DNA of 64,000 nucleotides, from the NCBI RefSeq assembly GCF_023715845.1, contig NZ_JAMBOR010000005.1:124001-188000 (forward strand), given 5' to 3'. A program made the position numbers and the translations under genes. The notes under the pieces were generated by a model. The model saw only the letters and a list, made by a program, of their open reading frames with translations, was not told the DNA's origin and did no database searches. Position 1 is the first letter of the stretch, and each line of letters begins with the position of its first letter. Origin of the DNA: Fictibacillus phosphorivorans. Lineage in GTDB: Bacteria > Bacillota > Bacilli > Bacillales > Fictibacillaceae. Shown here piece by piece: positions 54,632 through 62,886 of this stretch.

Positions 54632-56383
54632 TTATCGTAGCGAGTTGTGCTCTGTAATTAGGTTTCGTTGAAGCTTAAATCGCTTGCCTCCCTCTACAAA
54701 CACCGCATACTCATTAACCGGCTGAACCACAACATTATCTAAAGTGAGTGTTTCGTTGTATGGGGGCTTAGCCGTTAAGGTAATCGTATGCTTCCCGGCA
54801 GTTAGGTAGTTTAACTTGTTCAAGTTTACTAGAGTAAGATATTTGTTCGCAGCGGAAACGTCGGTTGAACTTACTTTACGTCCATCGATCTTTACTTCTA
54901 GTTTTAGCTCGCCACCTAATGCAGGTGTTTTTTCCATTGCACCGTAAATGAGGTACAAGCCCTTCTTATCAATGTTTACTTCCTTTTGGATCATATCACC
55001 GTTGTTTAATTTTACGATTTTGTTGCTGAACAGAGCATCCCCTGTCCATGCATCTTCTGGTGTCTCGATGACCGGGCTGCCATTCTTCACGGTAAATGCT
55101 TCCGCTTCATGGATGGTTGATGTGTGACGTTCTTTTGTTTTTACGTAAAATGTGTTCATGGCTTCAGGCAGTTGTTGAATGGCCATCAATGCTTCAATAG
55201 TAGACTCTGCGCCTGAGTTCAAATTCACTTTACCTGTTACACCGTTTAATCCATCATAGCCTCGGCCCGTTTCTGGATCATACATCTGAAAGTTCGCGTC
55301 GTTGTTGCCTGTGTACCATGAAGCCGCGATTCCCGCATATCGTGCGTACTTTTTCTCTTTTGTCGCATGATAAATTTCTGTGAATGCTTGCGTCAGCATG
55401 TTGACGCCATATGCGATCTGTTCGTCTTTTGATGGTGTTGGTGCCATCTCTTTGATCATGCCTGTCGCGAGAATATGGGTGAAAAATTGATCGGCCTCTT
55501 GCTTGGCTGACTCAATCCACTCTTTTTTATTTAATAGATTACCAGCTTTTGCGAGTGCCATGGATTGTCCGCTGCCCCAAGCGTGCCATAGGGTAGGGGA
55601 GCCGTCCCAGCCAAGGTGAGCACCGAACGGATACTTCGTGTAAGACCCGAATTGGTACTCTGATAAGCCTTTACCGAGCTTCAACATGGAATCTTTGACT
55701 AATGGGTCCTTTTGTACCTCATAATATTCGGAGAGGCCGAGTAAAGCATTGGACATCGCGTCAAAACCGCCGATCCAAGCGGGAACTTTATAGCCGTTCA
55801 CGATGTTATATTCTCCGTACTTTTCGTTCACTTTCTTTTGTAAGGCATCGTTCGCCAGTAAGAAGCTTTCTTTTAGTTCTTTTGCATAAGCAGGGTCGGT
55901 TTTAGAAAATATTTTATAGCCATGGCCGATCGACCACATTGCTCTTGCTGCCCACCAGTCAAAAGATTTCTTACTCGTCGGACCGTCTGTGTTAATGGAA
56001 TAATCATCAAAGATAAAGTTGTAAAATTCTCCGTCGTCTGCTTGCATGTACATGACAAAGTTAAGAGCTTTCTTCGCTTTTTCAAGGGATGTCTTGTCCT
56101 TCGTCTGTTCGTAATGGTTCAAATATACGACAGCTGCCCGTGCTACATCATCCACACAAGCAATGCCCTCATCCGCATCGTCCACCCATTCGTAATCGGG
56201 ATACTCGGAATAGATGTGTATAATCAACATCTCTTTACCATCTAACGTGATCTCTTCATTTAAAAAGTCCAGGTGTTCGAGGTTGACCAGAGAGTTTTGC
56301 TTTTCTGCTGCCTCTAATTGAGTGGGAGCCGCAACAGAAAACAAAAGTAGTATAACGATAAAAACTTGAAAAACTTTCTGCAT
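54632..56383 (-). CDS. Secreted six-hairpin (alpha/alpha-barrel) protein with C-terminal carbohydrate-binding-like domain
   Basis: 583 residues, signal peptide to about residue 26 (EAAEK). The central 380 residues resemble six-hairpin glycosidases or lyases (IACVDDVARAAVVYLNHYE, FDWWAARAMWSIGHGYKIF, WIGGFDAMSNALLGLSEYYE, LNSGAESTIEALMAI). From about residue 430 a beta-rich domain (EAEAFTVKNGSPVIETPE... GDALFSNKIVKL) resembles CBM35-type modules. No catalytic residue can be named. Probably acts on an external polysaccharide. Divergent from the TrmB regulator, which may control it. Confidence 0.75.
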   Translation of the reverse strand: MQKVFQVFIVILLLFSVAAPTQLEAAEKQNSLVNLEHLDFLNEEITLDGKEMLIIHIYSEYPDYEWVDDADEGIACVDDVARAAVVYLNHYEQTKDKTSLEKAKKALNFVMYMQADDGEFYNFIFDDYSINTDGPTSKKSFDWWAARAMWSIGHGYKIFSKTDPAYAKELKESFLLANDALQKKVNEKYGEYNIVNGYKVPAWIGGFDAMSNALLGLSEYYEVQKDPLVKDSMLKLGKGLSEYQFGSYTKYPFGAHLGWDGSPTLWHAWGSGQSMALAKAGNLLNKKEWIESAKQEADQFFTHILATGMIKEMAPTPSKDEQIAYGVNMLTQAFTEIYHATKEKKYARYAGIAASWYTGNNDANFQMYDPETGRGYDGLNGVTGKVNLNSGAESTIEALMAIQQLPEAMNTFYVKTKERHTSTIHEAEAFTVKNGSPVIETPEDAWTGDALFSNKIVKLNNGDMIQKEVNIDKKGLYLIYGAMEKTPALGGELKLEVKIDGRKVSSTDVSAANKYLTLVNLNKLNYLTAGKHTITLTAKPPYNETLTLDNVVVQPVNEYAVFVEGGKRFKLQRNLITEHNSLR

Positions 56384-56398
56384 GTAATTCTCCTTCCA

Positions 56399-56412
56399 TG
56401 TAAACGCTTTAA
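56399..56412 (-). promoter_or_regulatory. cre-like site upstream of the six-hairpin gene
   Basis: TGTAAACGCTTTAA fits 12 of 14 cre positions and lies 16 bases before the minus-strand start codon. The 292-base gap to the TrmB gene has no gene. Confidence 0.5.
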
Positions 56413-56675
56413 TTACATTATTGCATTACAATTTATTTTATCAAGTTACAATATAATTTTGTCATGAAGATAGTTGGATGTACCTAACAATACTTTTAAT
56501 TTCATAGTAAAGAGGGCATGTTACTCAAACTAAAGTATGGATTGCTTCGGGTCTGGTGAAATGACGGTAATTGTTTTAAGATTACATTAGGATGTTGCCG
56601 AAATAAAAAGTCGGGAATAATAAGGCTGTTGGCTAGGTCGTGAATGATATAGACGTTATTTTCTTAGGAGGAACC

Positions 56676-57434
56676 ATGCTACAAAAATTCGGTTTTTCAC
56701 AATATGAGAGTCAGGTGTTCGAAGTTCTAGCTTCCAGCGAAGAACCGATGGACGCGACGAACATCGTTAAATATTCGGGTGTCCCGAAATCAAAGATCTA
56801 TGAAGTGCTCACGCGTATGATCGAAAAAGGAATGGTCTTGGATTCGGTTTCGGAAAAGAAGAAGCTGTATACAGCATTACCGCTGTCGACCGTGATCGAA
56901 AAACTGACGACAGAATTCCAGGAGAATGTGGAGCAGCTAAAAACGAGCACATCGAAAAGAAAGTTTTACGATGAACACGTTTGGAGTCTGAAAGTTGATT
57001 CGTCCATTCGTGCACAGACAAAAGAAATCCTTCAAACGGCTGAGAAATCCATTAAGGTTTCTGCTTGGGAGGATGATGTACAAGATTACTTACCGATCCT
57101 TGAGGAAAAAGAAAAGCAGGGAATCGATGTGGAAGTATTAGTAGTTGGAGAGCTGGAGTCTTCGTTAAAAAACATACATACACTTATTCCAGCACAGGAG
57201 CACCACTCGTTGGAACGCTTCCGACTTGTTGTTGTAGATGAGGAAGAAGTGATTTTTGCAGGGGTGGAAGGTGAGAGCTGGCAAGCGATGAAGACAAAAT
57301 CACGTCCGTTTATTAAAGTGTTTATCGAGTTCTTTTATCACGATGTGGCTTTGGCGAAGATCAATGAGAAGCACTCGGATCTATTGATGAATGATGAAGA
57401 GATCAGAAGTGTACTGATGAAATTGAGGTATTAA
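56676..57434 (+). CDS. TrmB-family transcriptional regulator
   Basis: 252 residues from ATG 56676 (AGGAGG 4 bases upstream; a frame open to GTG 56640 covers the ribosome site). Winged helix with FGFSQYESQVFEVLASSEEP and DATNIVKYSGVPKSKIYEVLTRMIEKGMV, coiled linker about 90-105, then a phospholipase-D-like effector domain (about 115-250). TrmB proteins sense sugars; this one is rare in being bacterial and flanks a secreted polysaccharide-active protein. Confidence 0.85.
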   Translation: MLQKFGFSQYESQVFEVLASSEEPMDATNIVKYSGVPKSKIYEVLTRMIEKGMVLDSVSEKKKLYTALPLSTVIEKLTTEFQENVEQLKTSTSKRKFYDEHVWSLKVDSSIRAQTKEILQTAEKSIKVSAWEDDVQDYLPILEEKEKQGIDVEVLVVGELESSLKNIHTLIPAQEHHSLERFRLVVVDEEEVIFAGVEGESWQAMKTKSRPFIKVFIEFFYHDVALAKINEKHSDLLMNDEEIRSVLMKLRY

Positions 57435-57445
57435 TTAAAGAGGGA

Positions 57446-57483
57446 ATGAACGAAAAGTGACTTTAGTTCATTCTTTTTTTTAT
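57446..57483 (+). terminator. Terminator after the TrmB gene
   Basis: GAATGAAC and GTTCATTC with a 13-base loop, followed by TTTTTTTATTG. Confidence 0.85.
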
Positions 57484-57492
57484 TGAATTGAT

Positions 57493-57663
57493 AATCTATG
57501 AATCAAAATAGGATCTCTATGCATCGAAAAAGTGTCTCTATGAATCAAAATTATGTTTCTATGCATCGAAATGAAACTTCTATGCACAAATCATAATTCT
57601 ATGCATCGGAATAAAGGTTCTATGCATCAAACTGAGAATCCTATGCATCACATCAAACTTCAC
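57493..57663 (+). repeat. TATG-grid element, copy F
   Basis: Marks at 57497, 57518, 57539, 57560, 57581, 57600, 57621 and 57642: intervals 21-21-21-21-19-21-21. Words alternate AAT and CAT in units 1 to 4. Unit 5 (19 nt) is TATGCACAAATCATAATTC. It fills the convergent gap between the TrmB and deoD terminators. Confidence 0.93.
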
Positions 57664-57666
57664 AAA

Positions 57667-57704
57667 ATAAAAAAGGCATAACTGATAATCAGTCATGCCC
57701 TTTA
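57667..57704 (-). terminator. Terminator of deoD
   Basis: GGCATAACTGAT and ATCAGTCATGCC (one mismatch); the minus strand then runs CCTTTTTTATTTTG. Confidence 0.85.
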
Positions 57705-57709
57705 CATTA

Positions 57710-58420
57710 TTATTGTTCTGAACTCACAACTTCCAACGCCATCTCGATCATGTCATTGAACGTTGTTTGGCGTTCTTCTGCAGATGTTTCTTCACCTGTG
57801 AAGATGTGGTCGCTAACTGTTAGGATAGACAACGCGTTCACACCATATTTAGCTGCGATGGAGTACAGTGCTGTTGTTTCCATCTCTACCGCTAGTACAC
57901 CGTTTTCAGCTAATTTTTTCACGATATCCATGCTGTCACGGTAGAACAGATCAGCTGTTAATACGTTACCAGCTTTGATCTTCAAGCCTTTTTCTGTTCC
58001 AGCTTCATACGCTTTTTTCAAGAGGTCGAAGTTTGCGCATGGTGCGAAGTCGATGCCAGGGAACGCTAGGTGGTTCATACGAGAATCTGTAGATGCTGTC
58101 ATTGCTAGAATGACGTCACGTACTTTAACGTCTTGTTGGATCGCGCCGCAAGTTCCTACACGGATCAAGTTTTTCACGCCATACTCACGAATCAGTTCGT
58201 TCGTGTAGATTCCGATTGATGGAATCCCCATGCCTGTTCCCTGAACAGATACGCGCTTTCCTTTGTATGTTCCTGTGAAGCCAAGCATGCCGCGAACTTC
58301 GTTGTAGCATGTTGGATTTTCTAAAAAGTTTTCAGCGATATATTTTGCACGAAGGGGATCTCCCGGTAACAGAATGCTTTCTGCGATTTCACCTTGTTTT
58401 GCACCGATATGAATACTCAT
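57710..58420 (-). CDS. deoD: Purine nucleoside phosphorylase, DeoD type
   Basis: 236 residues from ATG 58420 (GGTGG upstream; an in-frame ATG at 58462 adds 14 residues unlike the family). Motifs: [46 protein letters not shown] (phosphate site), [21 protein letters not shown] and [11 protein letters not shown] (catalytic Asp). Splits purine (deoxy)nucleosides with phosphate. Cytosolic hexamer in the family. Confidence 0.95.
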   Translation of the reverse strand: MSIHIGAKQGEIAESILLPGDPLRAKYIAENFLENPTCYNEVRGMLGFTGTYKGKRVSVQGTGMGIPSIGIYTNELIREYGVKNLIRVGTCGAIQQDVKVRDVILAMTASTDSRMNHLAFPGIDFAPCANFDLLKKAYEAGTEKGLKIKAGNVLTADLFYRDSMDIVKKLAENGVLAVEMETTALYSIAAKYGVNALSILTVSDHIFTGEETSAEERQTTFNDMIEMALEVVSSEQ

Positions 58421-58510
58421 TTGTCCACCGTTACAACTTATTTGAGGCTGTAACGGCTTCACCTCCTCTGAATGTTTTGTCTCTCATTATCATGCCATAG
58501 TTTTACAAGA

Positions 58511-59680
58511 CTAGCTAATGCTATGAGCCGTTTTCTCAGCATGCTCTTTTTTTGTCATGGAAAGAACGGCTGCACCTAATGCCAGTATGACCAAAAATCC
58601 GCCAACTGTTGCATTCATCTCTACAGACGCCTGTTCGATCACGATTCCGCCGACCATCGATCCGAACGCAATGCCGAAGTGAAGCGCAGAGTTGTTAAGG
58701 CTTTGCTGAATATCGGATGTTTCAGGGGATGATTCAATCAGGTAGCTCTGCATCGCCGGTGTAATCGCCCAGCTGAGCATGCTCCAAATAATCATGACCA
58801 CTAAAAATAACGGAAACAGAAACGTTGTATATGGAATCATAAAGATTGAGATGCCAAAGATTATTGTAACGCCTAAGATCGTAGGTTTTGTACCGAACCG
58901 GTCAGCGAGCGTACCGCCAAGACCGCCGCCAAATACTGCAGCTACACCGAATATCAAATAAACAATACTTACCCATGTTCCGTTTAGTCCGAGTGCTGTT
59001 TTTAAAAATGGCGTCAGATACCCGTATAACGTTAGATGGCCAGCTAGGAACAGGAATGATGTTAGTTGAGCAAACAGTACGGTTCTGTTTTTAAGCGTAC
59101 TGAGTTGTTGCCTTATTGGAATCGCCGGTTTCGGTTTGAGGCGTCCCATAAAGAAATGCACGCCAAGCATGGATAACACGGTTAGTGCCGTGATCAAGAT
59201 AAAGGGTGCACGCCAGCCGAATGCATTTCCGAGCAATAAGCCGATCGGAATCCCGAGTACGAGTGATGCGCTGATCCCCATGAAGACCACACCGATTGCA
59301 CGCGCACGGTATTTTTCTTCAACAATATTGGATGCCATCGTGACACATAAAACGACGAGTAATGAACCGCTGGCTGCTGATAAAATCCGAGCGATGAGTA
59401 AGACCGAATAAGTGGGACTCAAGATCGCTAGGATGTTTCCTGCTAAAAATACCACTAAAGAGATGAGGGTTAACCGTTTTCTCTCCATTTTAGCGGTCAT
59501 CGTTAATAAAATGGGTGCGGCGATTGCGAACACGAGCGAGAAAATCGTGATCAGGAATCCAGCTTGTCCTAGACTCACTCCAAGATCCTCTGCGACTAAG
59601 TCCAGAATACCGCCTATAATCAATTCGACCATTCCGACAACAAACGAAACGATCGTTAATAAGTAAACACGTTTATTCAT
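58511..59680 (-). CDS. MFS transporter, AraJ/multidrug-efflux type
   Basis: 389 residues from ATG 59680 (AAGAAGGTAG upstream). Twelve helices beginning YLLTIVSFVVGMVELIIGGILDLVAEDLGVSLGQAGFLITI, with the motif-A loop GGTLADRFGTKPT before helix 8 and ASGSLLVVLCVTMASNIVEEKYRARAIG. Drug/H+ antiporter subfamily; substrate unknown. 90 bases upstream of deoD in the same direction, with no terminator seen between them, so co-transcription is possible. Confidence 0.88.
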   Translation of the reverse strand: MNKRVYLLTIVSFVVGMVELIIGGILDLVAEDLGVSLGQAGFLITIFSLVFAIAAPILLTMTAKMERKRLTLISLVVFLAGNILAILSPTYSVLLIARILSAASGSLLVVLCVTMASNIVEEKYRARAIGVVFMGISASLVLGIPIGLLLGNAFGWRAPFILITALTVLSMLGVHFFMGRLKPKPAIPIRQQLSTLKNRTVLFAQLTSFLFLAGHLTLYGYLTPFLKTALGLNGTWVSIVYLIFGVAAVFGGGLGGTLADRFGTKPTILGVTIIFGISIFMIPYTTFLFPLFLVVMIIWSMLSWAITPAMQSYLIESSPETSDIQQSLNNSALHFGIAFGSMVGGIVIEQASVEMNATVGGFLVILALGAAVLSMTKKEHAEKTAHSIS

Positions 59681-59833
59681 GTTATCTACCTTCTTTCGAA
59701 AAGTAACCACTGTAATGGTAACTTATTTCGGAAGAGGTATCAATATTTAATAAACTTAGAGGTTTTAAAAAAGATAATTTTATAGGTATTAGTCGAGGGA
59801 TAACAATTAAATAAAAATACAATCAAAATAAAA

Positions 59834-59855
59834 AACTCATCAAATCTGATGAGTT
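59834..59855 (-). terminator. Terminator of the small-gene run
   Basis: AACTCATCA-AATC-TGATGAGTT, perfect 9-base stem; the minus strand continues TTTTTATTTTG. The 59681-59833 stretch holds the MFS promoter region and no gene. Confidence 0.85.
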
Positions 59856-59869
59856 AAAATTCTAAAATA

Positions 59870-60079
59870 TTAAGTATGTTGAAGGACACGTTCCTGTTTC
59901 TTGTTTTTTTGTTCTTTTTTAAAATTCGTAATCGCTATTTCTAATAGTTTGTCCAAAATAGATTCGTAATATTGTAGTTGTTCTTTAGTTTTTGCAGTTT
60001 CGATATCTGCTCTAACTTTCTTCAGTTTCATGAGCTGTTCACTATTTAAATACTTTGCAGGAGTGAATTTTCTATTCAT
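59870..60079 (-). CDS. Small hypothetical protein, 69 residues
   Basis: Starts MNRKFTPAKYLNSEQLMKLK and is predicted almost wholly alpha-helical and highly charged (many Lys/Glu). Its ATG overlaps the stop of the upstream gene by 4 bases, and an AGGAGAGGATC ribosome site lies upstream, so it is a genuine coupled gene. No family recognised. Confidence 0.7.
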   Translation of the reverse strand: MNRKFTPAKYLNSEQLMKLKKVRADIETAKTKEQLQYYESILDKLLEIAITNFKKEQKNKKQERVLQHT

Positions 60080-60389
60080 TTTAGATCCTCTCCTTTTATA
60101 TTAATATACTCTTTATTTACTTCTTTTTCAAACGAGGACTCATTTATGTTATTCGGCTCTGTTGTTGTTAATCCTGCTCGATTTTTCACATCATAAACAA
60201 TAGATTTAATATCTTCGTCGCCCTCTGACAGAGGTATTTCTATTTCTTCCTCAAACAAATCTGTATATTTCTTTACCCCTTCTGAATATGCTTAAACGCT
60301 TCGTCTTCTTCACTTCCATCCGAAATTGCTTGTCCCTTCAAGAAGCTCAAAGGGGATATACCTGCTAAAATTGCTAGTGGTGCCTTCAC
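60076..60389 (-). pseudogene. Small gene with a one-base frameshift (about 104 residues if restored)
   Basis: GTG 60389 (GGAAGGTGATT upstream, overlapping the previous stop as GTGA) opens MKAPLAILAGISPLSFLKGQ and runs to ...DEAFKHIQKG and stop at 60273. The -1 frame continues naturally from the same point: DEAFKAYSEGVKKYTDLFEE and on to NKEYINIKGEDLK at 60076. Adding one A in GCGTTTAAGCATA (about 60300) joins them into one smooth acidic helical protein. No classic slippery heptamer is present, so a deletion or base-call error is more likely than programmed frameshifting. Confidence 0.7.
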
Positions 60390-60577
60390 TGAAAATCACC
60401 TTCCGGATTTAGTAGGTTTACTGCTACAAAACCAGATATTGCTCCTATCCAGGCATATTTAAACTTTACTGAAGATGGTAATGTCTCTTTTGTCTTAATT
60501 TCTGTCCAAAACACAGTAATAGTACTTCCAATCGCTCCGCCAAGAACAGGGAGTCCAATATCTAGCCAAAAGTCCAT
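60386..60577 (-). CDS. Small membrane protein, 63 residues
   Basis: From ATG 60577 with GGAGG upstream: MDFWLDIGLPVLGGAIGSTI and later KYAWIGAISGFVAVNLLNPEG give two hydrophobic stretches joined by a charged loop. Stop overlaps the next start. Phage-like in style, but no family recognised. Confidence 0.7.
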   Translation of the reverse strand: MDFWLDIGLPVLGGAIGSTITVFWTEIKTKETLPSSVKFKYAWIGAISGFVAVNLLNPEGDFQ

Positions 60578-60621
60578 AAAAACCTCCATTTTATAACTAT
60601 TATAACAAATAATGAAAGTTT

Positions 60622-60792
60622 TTAAGAACTCATATTAATTTTTTTATACCTTTTAATGGCTCTAGCTAATAGAACATCCAACTTATTTTCTATAAGTTTT
60701 AAATCCCTTTTGTTCTGACAAAATTTAAGATCACTTTTAATAGTCTGATAGATGAATTTCTCCTCATTTGTTAAATAATCAACAGGCTTCAT
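60622..60792 (-). CDS. Small hypothetical protein, 56 residues
   Basis: ATG 60792 with GGGGTG about 8 bases upstream; the product begins MKPVDYLTNEEKFIYQTIKS and ends AIKRYKKINMSS. Highly charged and helical. It is in line with the other three small genes and ends 44 bases before the next start. No family recognised. The 238-base gap upstream to fixA is AT-rich and shows no gene. Confidence 0.6.
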   Translation of the reverse strand: MKPVDYLTNEEKFIYQTIKSDLKFCQNKRDLKLIENKLDVLLARAIKRYKKINMSS

Positions 60793-61030
60793 TAATAACA
60801 CCCCATTTTGAATCGTAGTTATATCTTGTCCAGAAATTCTTAGAATATAAGTTTAGGTTTATGGTTTTTTTTATTTATAAAAAAGTATTTTGATATCTGT
60901 ACTAATATGTTCATTTTGTACACTATAAATTTTTTCAGCATGTATCGGATAAGCCTTCCATATAGTAGTAATAATCATCATAATAGCGGCTTGTAGAAAA
61001 AGATGGGCCAGTGATTAGAGGAGGGATCGA

Positions 61031-61864
61031 ATGCTTCATATTGTGGCTTGCATTAAGCAGGTTCCGGATACGAAGATCATCAAGATGAACCCGAAGACGA
61101 ATACGATGGACCGGGCAAGTGCGCCTGCCATCTTGAATCCTTATGATGCGCATGCGGTTGAAGAGGCGGTGCGTTTGAAAAAGAGATACGGCGGCACAGT
61201 ATCCGTGTTAACGATGGGACCGCCGCCAGCGGTAAAGGCAATCAAAAAGTGCATCGAGATCGGTGCGGATGAGGGGTACATGATTTCAGACCGTGCGTTT
61301 GCCGGTGCGGACACGTTAGCAACGAGCTATGCGCTCACGAAAGCAATCGAAAAGATTTCAAAGATCAAATCCGTGGACCTCATCATATGCGGGAAGATGA
61401 CGATCGACGGTGATACCGGACAAGTTGGACCAGGAATTGCACGCCGTTTAGATATGCCTCCTCTGACTTCGGTCAATAAAGTAAAAGAGATCAATGTGGA
61501 AGAAGGCTATGCTGTCGTTCATCGGAAGCTTGAGGACGGATATGAAGTGATCCAGTCGACGATGCCTTGTTTGATGTCAGTGGAAAAAGAGATCAACGAA
61601 GTTCCGTATTCCTCAATGACGAACATGCTGAAGGCAGTGAGGTACCAGCCGATCATCTGGGCGGTTGCGGACCTTGAAGATGTGGAGAGAACACAGCTCG
61701 GGCTGAAGGGCTCGCCGACGATCGTCTCCAAAGTTTGGGCACCAGCGAAACCGAGTGGCGGTGAGATGCTCGAAGGCGATGTGTCTCAACAGACTGAACA
61801 GCTTCTTAATATTTTGTTAGAGAAAAAAGAACTCTTTGCGGTGAAGGGAGGGGATGGAAGTTGA
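61031..61864 (+). CDS. fixA: Electron transfer flavoprotein beta subunit (FixA type)
   Basis: 277 residues, RBS GGAGGGAT. Motifs: MLHIVACIKQVPDTKIIKMN, NPYDAHAVEEAVRLK, ICGKMTIDGDTGQVGPGIAR (AMP/FAD-facing) and CLMSVEKEIN. Forms the ETF dimer with the next gene. The downstream FixC-like dehydrogenase makes this the Fix form, which in some bacteria bifurcates electrons and in others feeds quinone. Confidence 0.93.
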   Translation: MLHIVACIKQVPDTKIIKMNPKTNTMDRASAPAILNPYDAHAVEEAVRLKKRYGGTVSVLTMGPPPAVKAIKKCIEIGADEGYMISDRAFAGADTLATSYALTKAIEKISKIKSVDLIICGKMTIDGDTGQVGPGIARRLDMPPLTSVNKVKEINVEEGYAVVHRKLEDGYEVIQSTMPCLMSVEKEINEVPYSSMTNMLKAVRYQPIIWAVADLEDVERTQLGLKGSPTIVSKVWAPAKPSGGEMLEGDVSQQTEQLLNILLEKKELFAVKGGDGS

Positions 61865-62886
61865 GTTTTGAAGACTATCATGGCATTTGGGTTTTTATTG
61901 AGGTAAAAGACGGGGAAGTCGTACCGGTTTCGCTCGAGCTTTTAGGTGCAGGGAGGGAGCTTGCTGATAAACGGAAAACGGAGCTCGCTGGTGTTTTGAT
62001 CGGAGAAAACGTGACACATCTAGCAGACTCGCTTTTTGAATTTGGAGCAGACACCGTCTACGTATATGACGATGCGATTTTCAGAGATTATCGGACAGAG
62101 TCGTACATGAAAGCGTTGCTGGAGTGCTGCCAAAAATACAAGCCGGAAGTGATTTTATATGGGGCGACGTCGACGGGTAAGGACTTGGCGAGCGCGGTCG
62201 CGACAGATCTTCCGACGGGGCTCACGGCCGACTCTACCATTTTGGACATTGAGGAAGATACAGGCTTATTGCTTGCGAGCCGTCCGGCGTTTGGCGGGAA
62301 TATCATGGCTACGATCCTTTGTAAAAAGTACCGGCCGCAGATGGCGACGGTCCGGCCGAAAGTGATGAAAGCTCTTACACCCGAACCTGGCCGTAAAGGG
62401 AAGTTGATCGAAGAGAAAACGTCTCTTAAGGAAGAAGATATCCGTACGAAAGTGCTTGAGATCGTCCGGCAAACGACAAAAAAAGTGAAAATTGATGAAG
62501 CAGACATTATTGTTGCTGGCGGAAAAGGGTTAGGCAGTCCGAATGGGTTCAAGCTTATTCATGAGTTGGCGGAGACGCTTGGAGGCGCGGTTGGTGCGAG
62601 CCGTGATGTAGTTGAAGCGGGATGGATCGAGCATCATCATCAAGTAGGACAGACAGGTGTAACCGTTACGCCGAAGATCTATTTTGCGATCGGGATTTCT
62701 GGCGCGATTCAGCATATTGTCGGGATGCAGAATTCGGGCCTCATCATCGCGATCAACAACGACCCGGAAGCTCCAATTTTCCAATCAAGTCACTACGGAA
62801 TCGTAGGCGATGCCTTTGAAGTTGTGCCACTTTTAATCGAACAATTTAAACAAGTGTTTAACAGAGAGGCGGTCGACCATGTCTGA
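61861..62886 (+). CDS. fixB: Electron transfer flavoprotein alpha subunit (FixB type)
   Basis: 341 residues from TTG 61861, overlapping the fixA stop (TTGA), with GGAGGGGATGG upstream. C-terminal FAD domain with GGKGLGSPNGFKLIHELAETLGGAVGASRDVVEAGWI, HHHQVGQTGVTVTPKIYFAIGISGAIQH and NNDPEAPIFQSSHYGIVGD. Confidence 0.93.
   Translation: MSFEDYHGIWVFIEVKDGEVVPVSLELLGAGRELADKRKTELAGVLIGENVTHLADSLFEFGADTVYVYDDAIFRDYRTESYMKALLECCQKYKPEVILYGATSTGKDLASAVATDLPTGLTADSTILDIEEDTGLLLASRPAFGGNIMATILCKKYRPQMATVRPKVMKALTPEPGRKGKLIEEKTSLKEEDIRTKVLEIVRQTTKKVKIDEADIIVAGGKGLGSPNGFKLIHELAETLGGAVGASRDVVEAGWIEHHHQVGQTGVTVTPKIYFAIGISGAIQHIVGMQNSGLIIAINNDPEAPIFQSSHYGIVGDAFEVVPLLIEQFKQVFNREAVDHV

Noticed and set aside
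43220-54632. Prophage or integrative element around the polyol block
   Set aside because: No integrase, transposase, tRNA attachment site or phage structural gene is seen; the repeated 3' ends are the only edge signal.
60273-60310. Programmed -1 frameshift in the small gene
   Set aside because: The overlap lacks an X-XXY-YYZ heptamer and any clear downstream stimulator; a lost A in TTTAAG explains it more simply.
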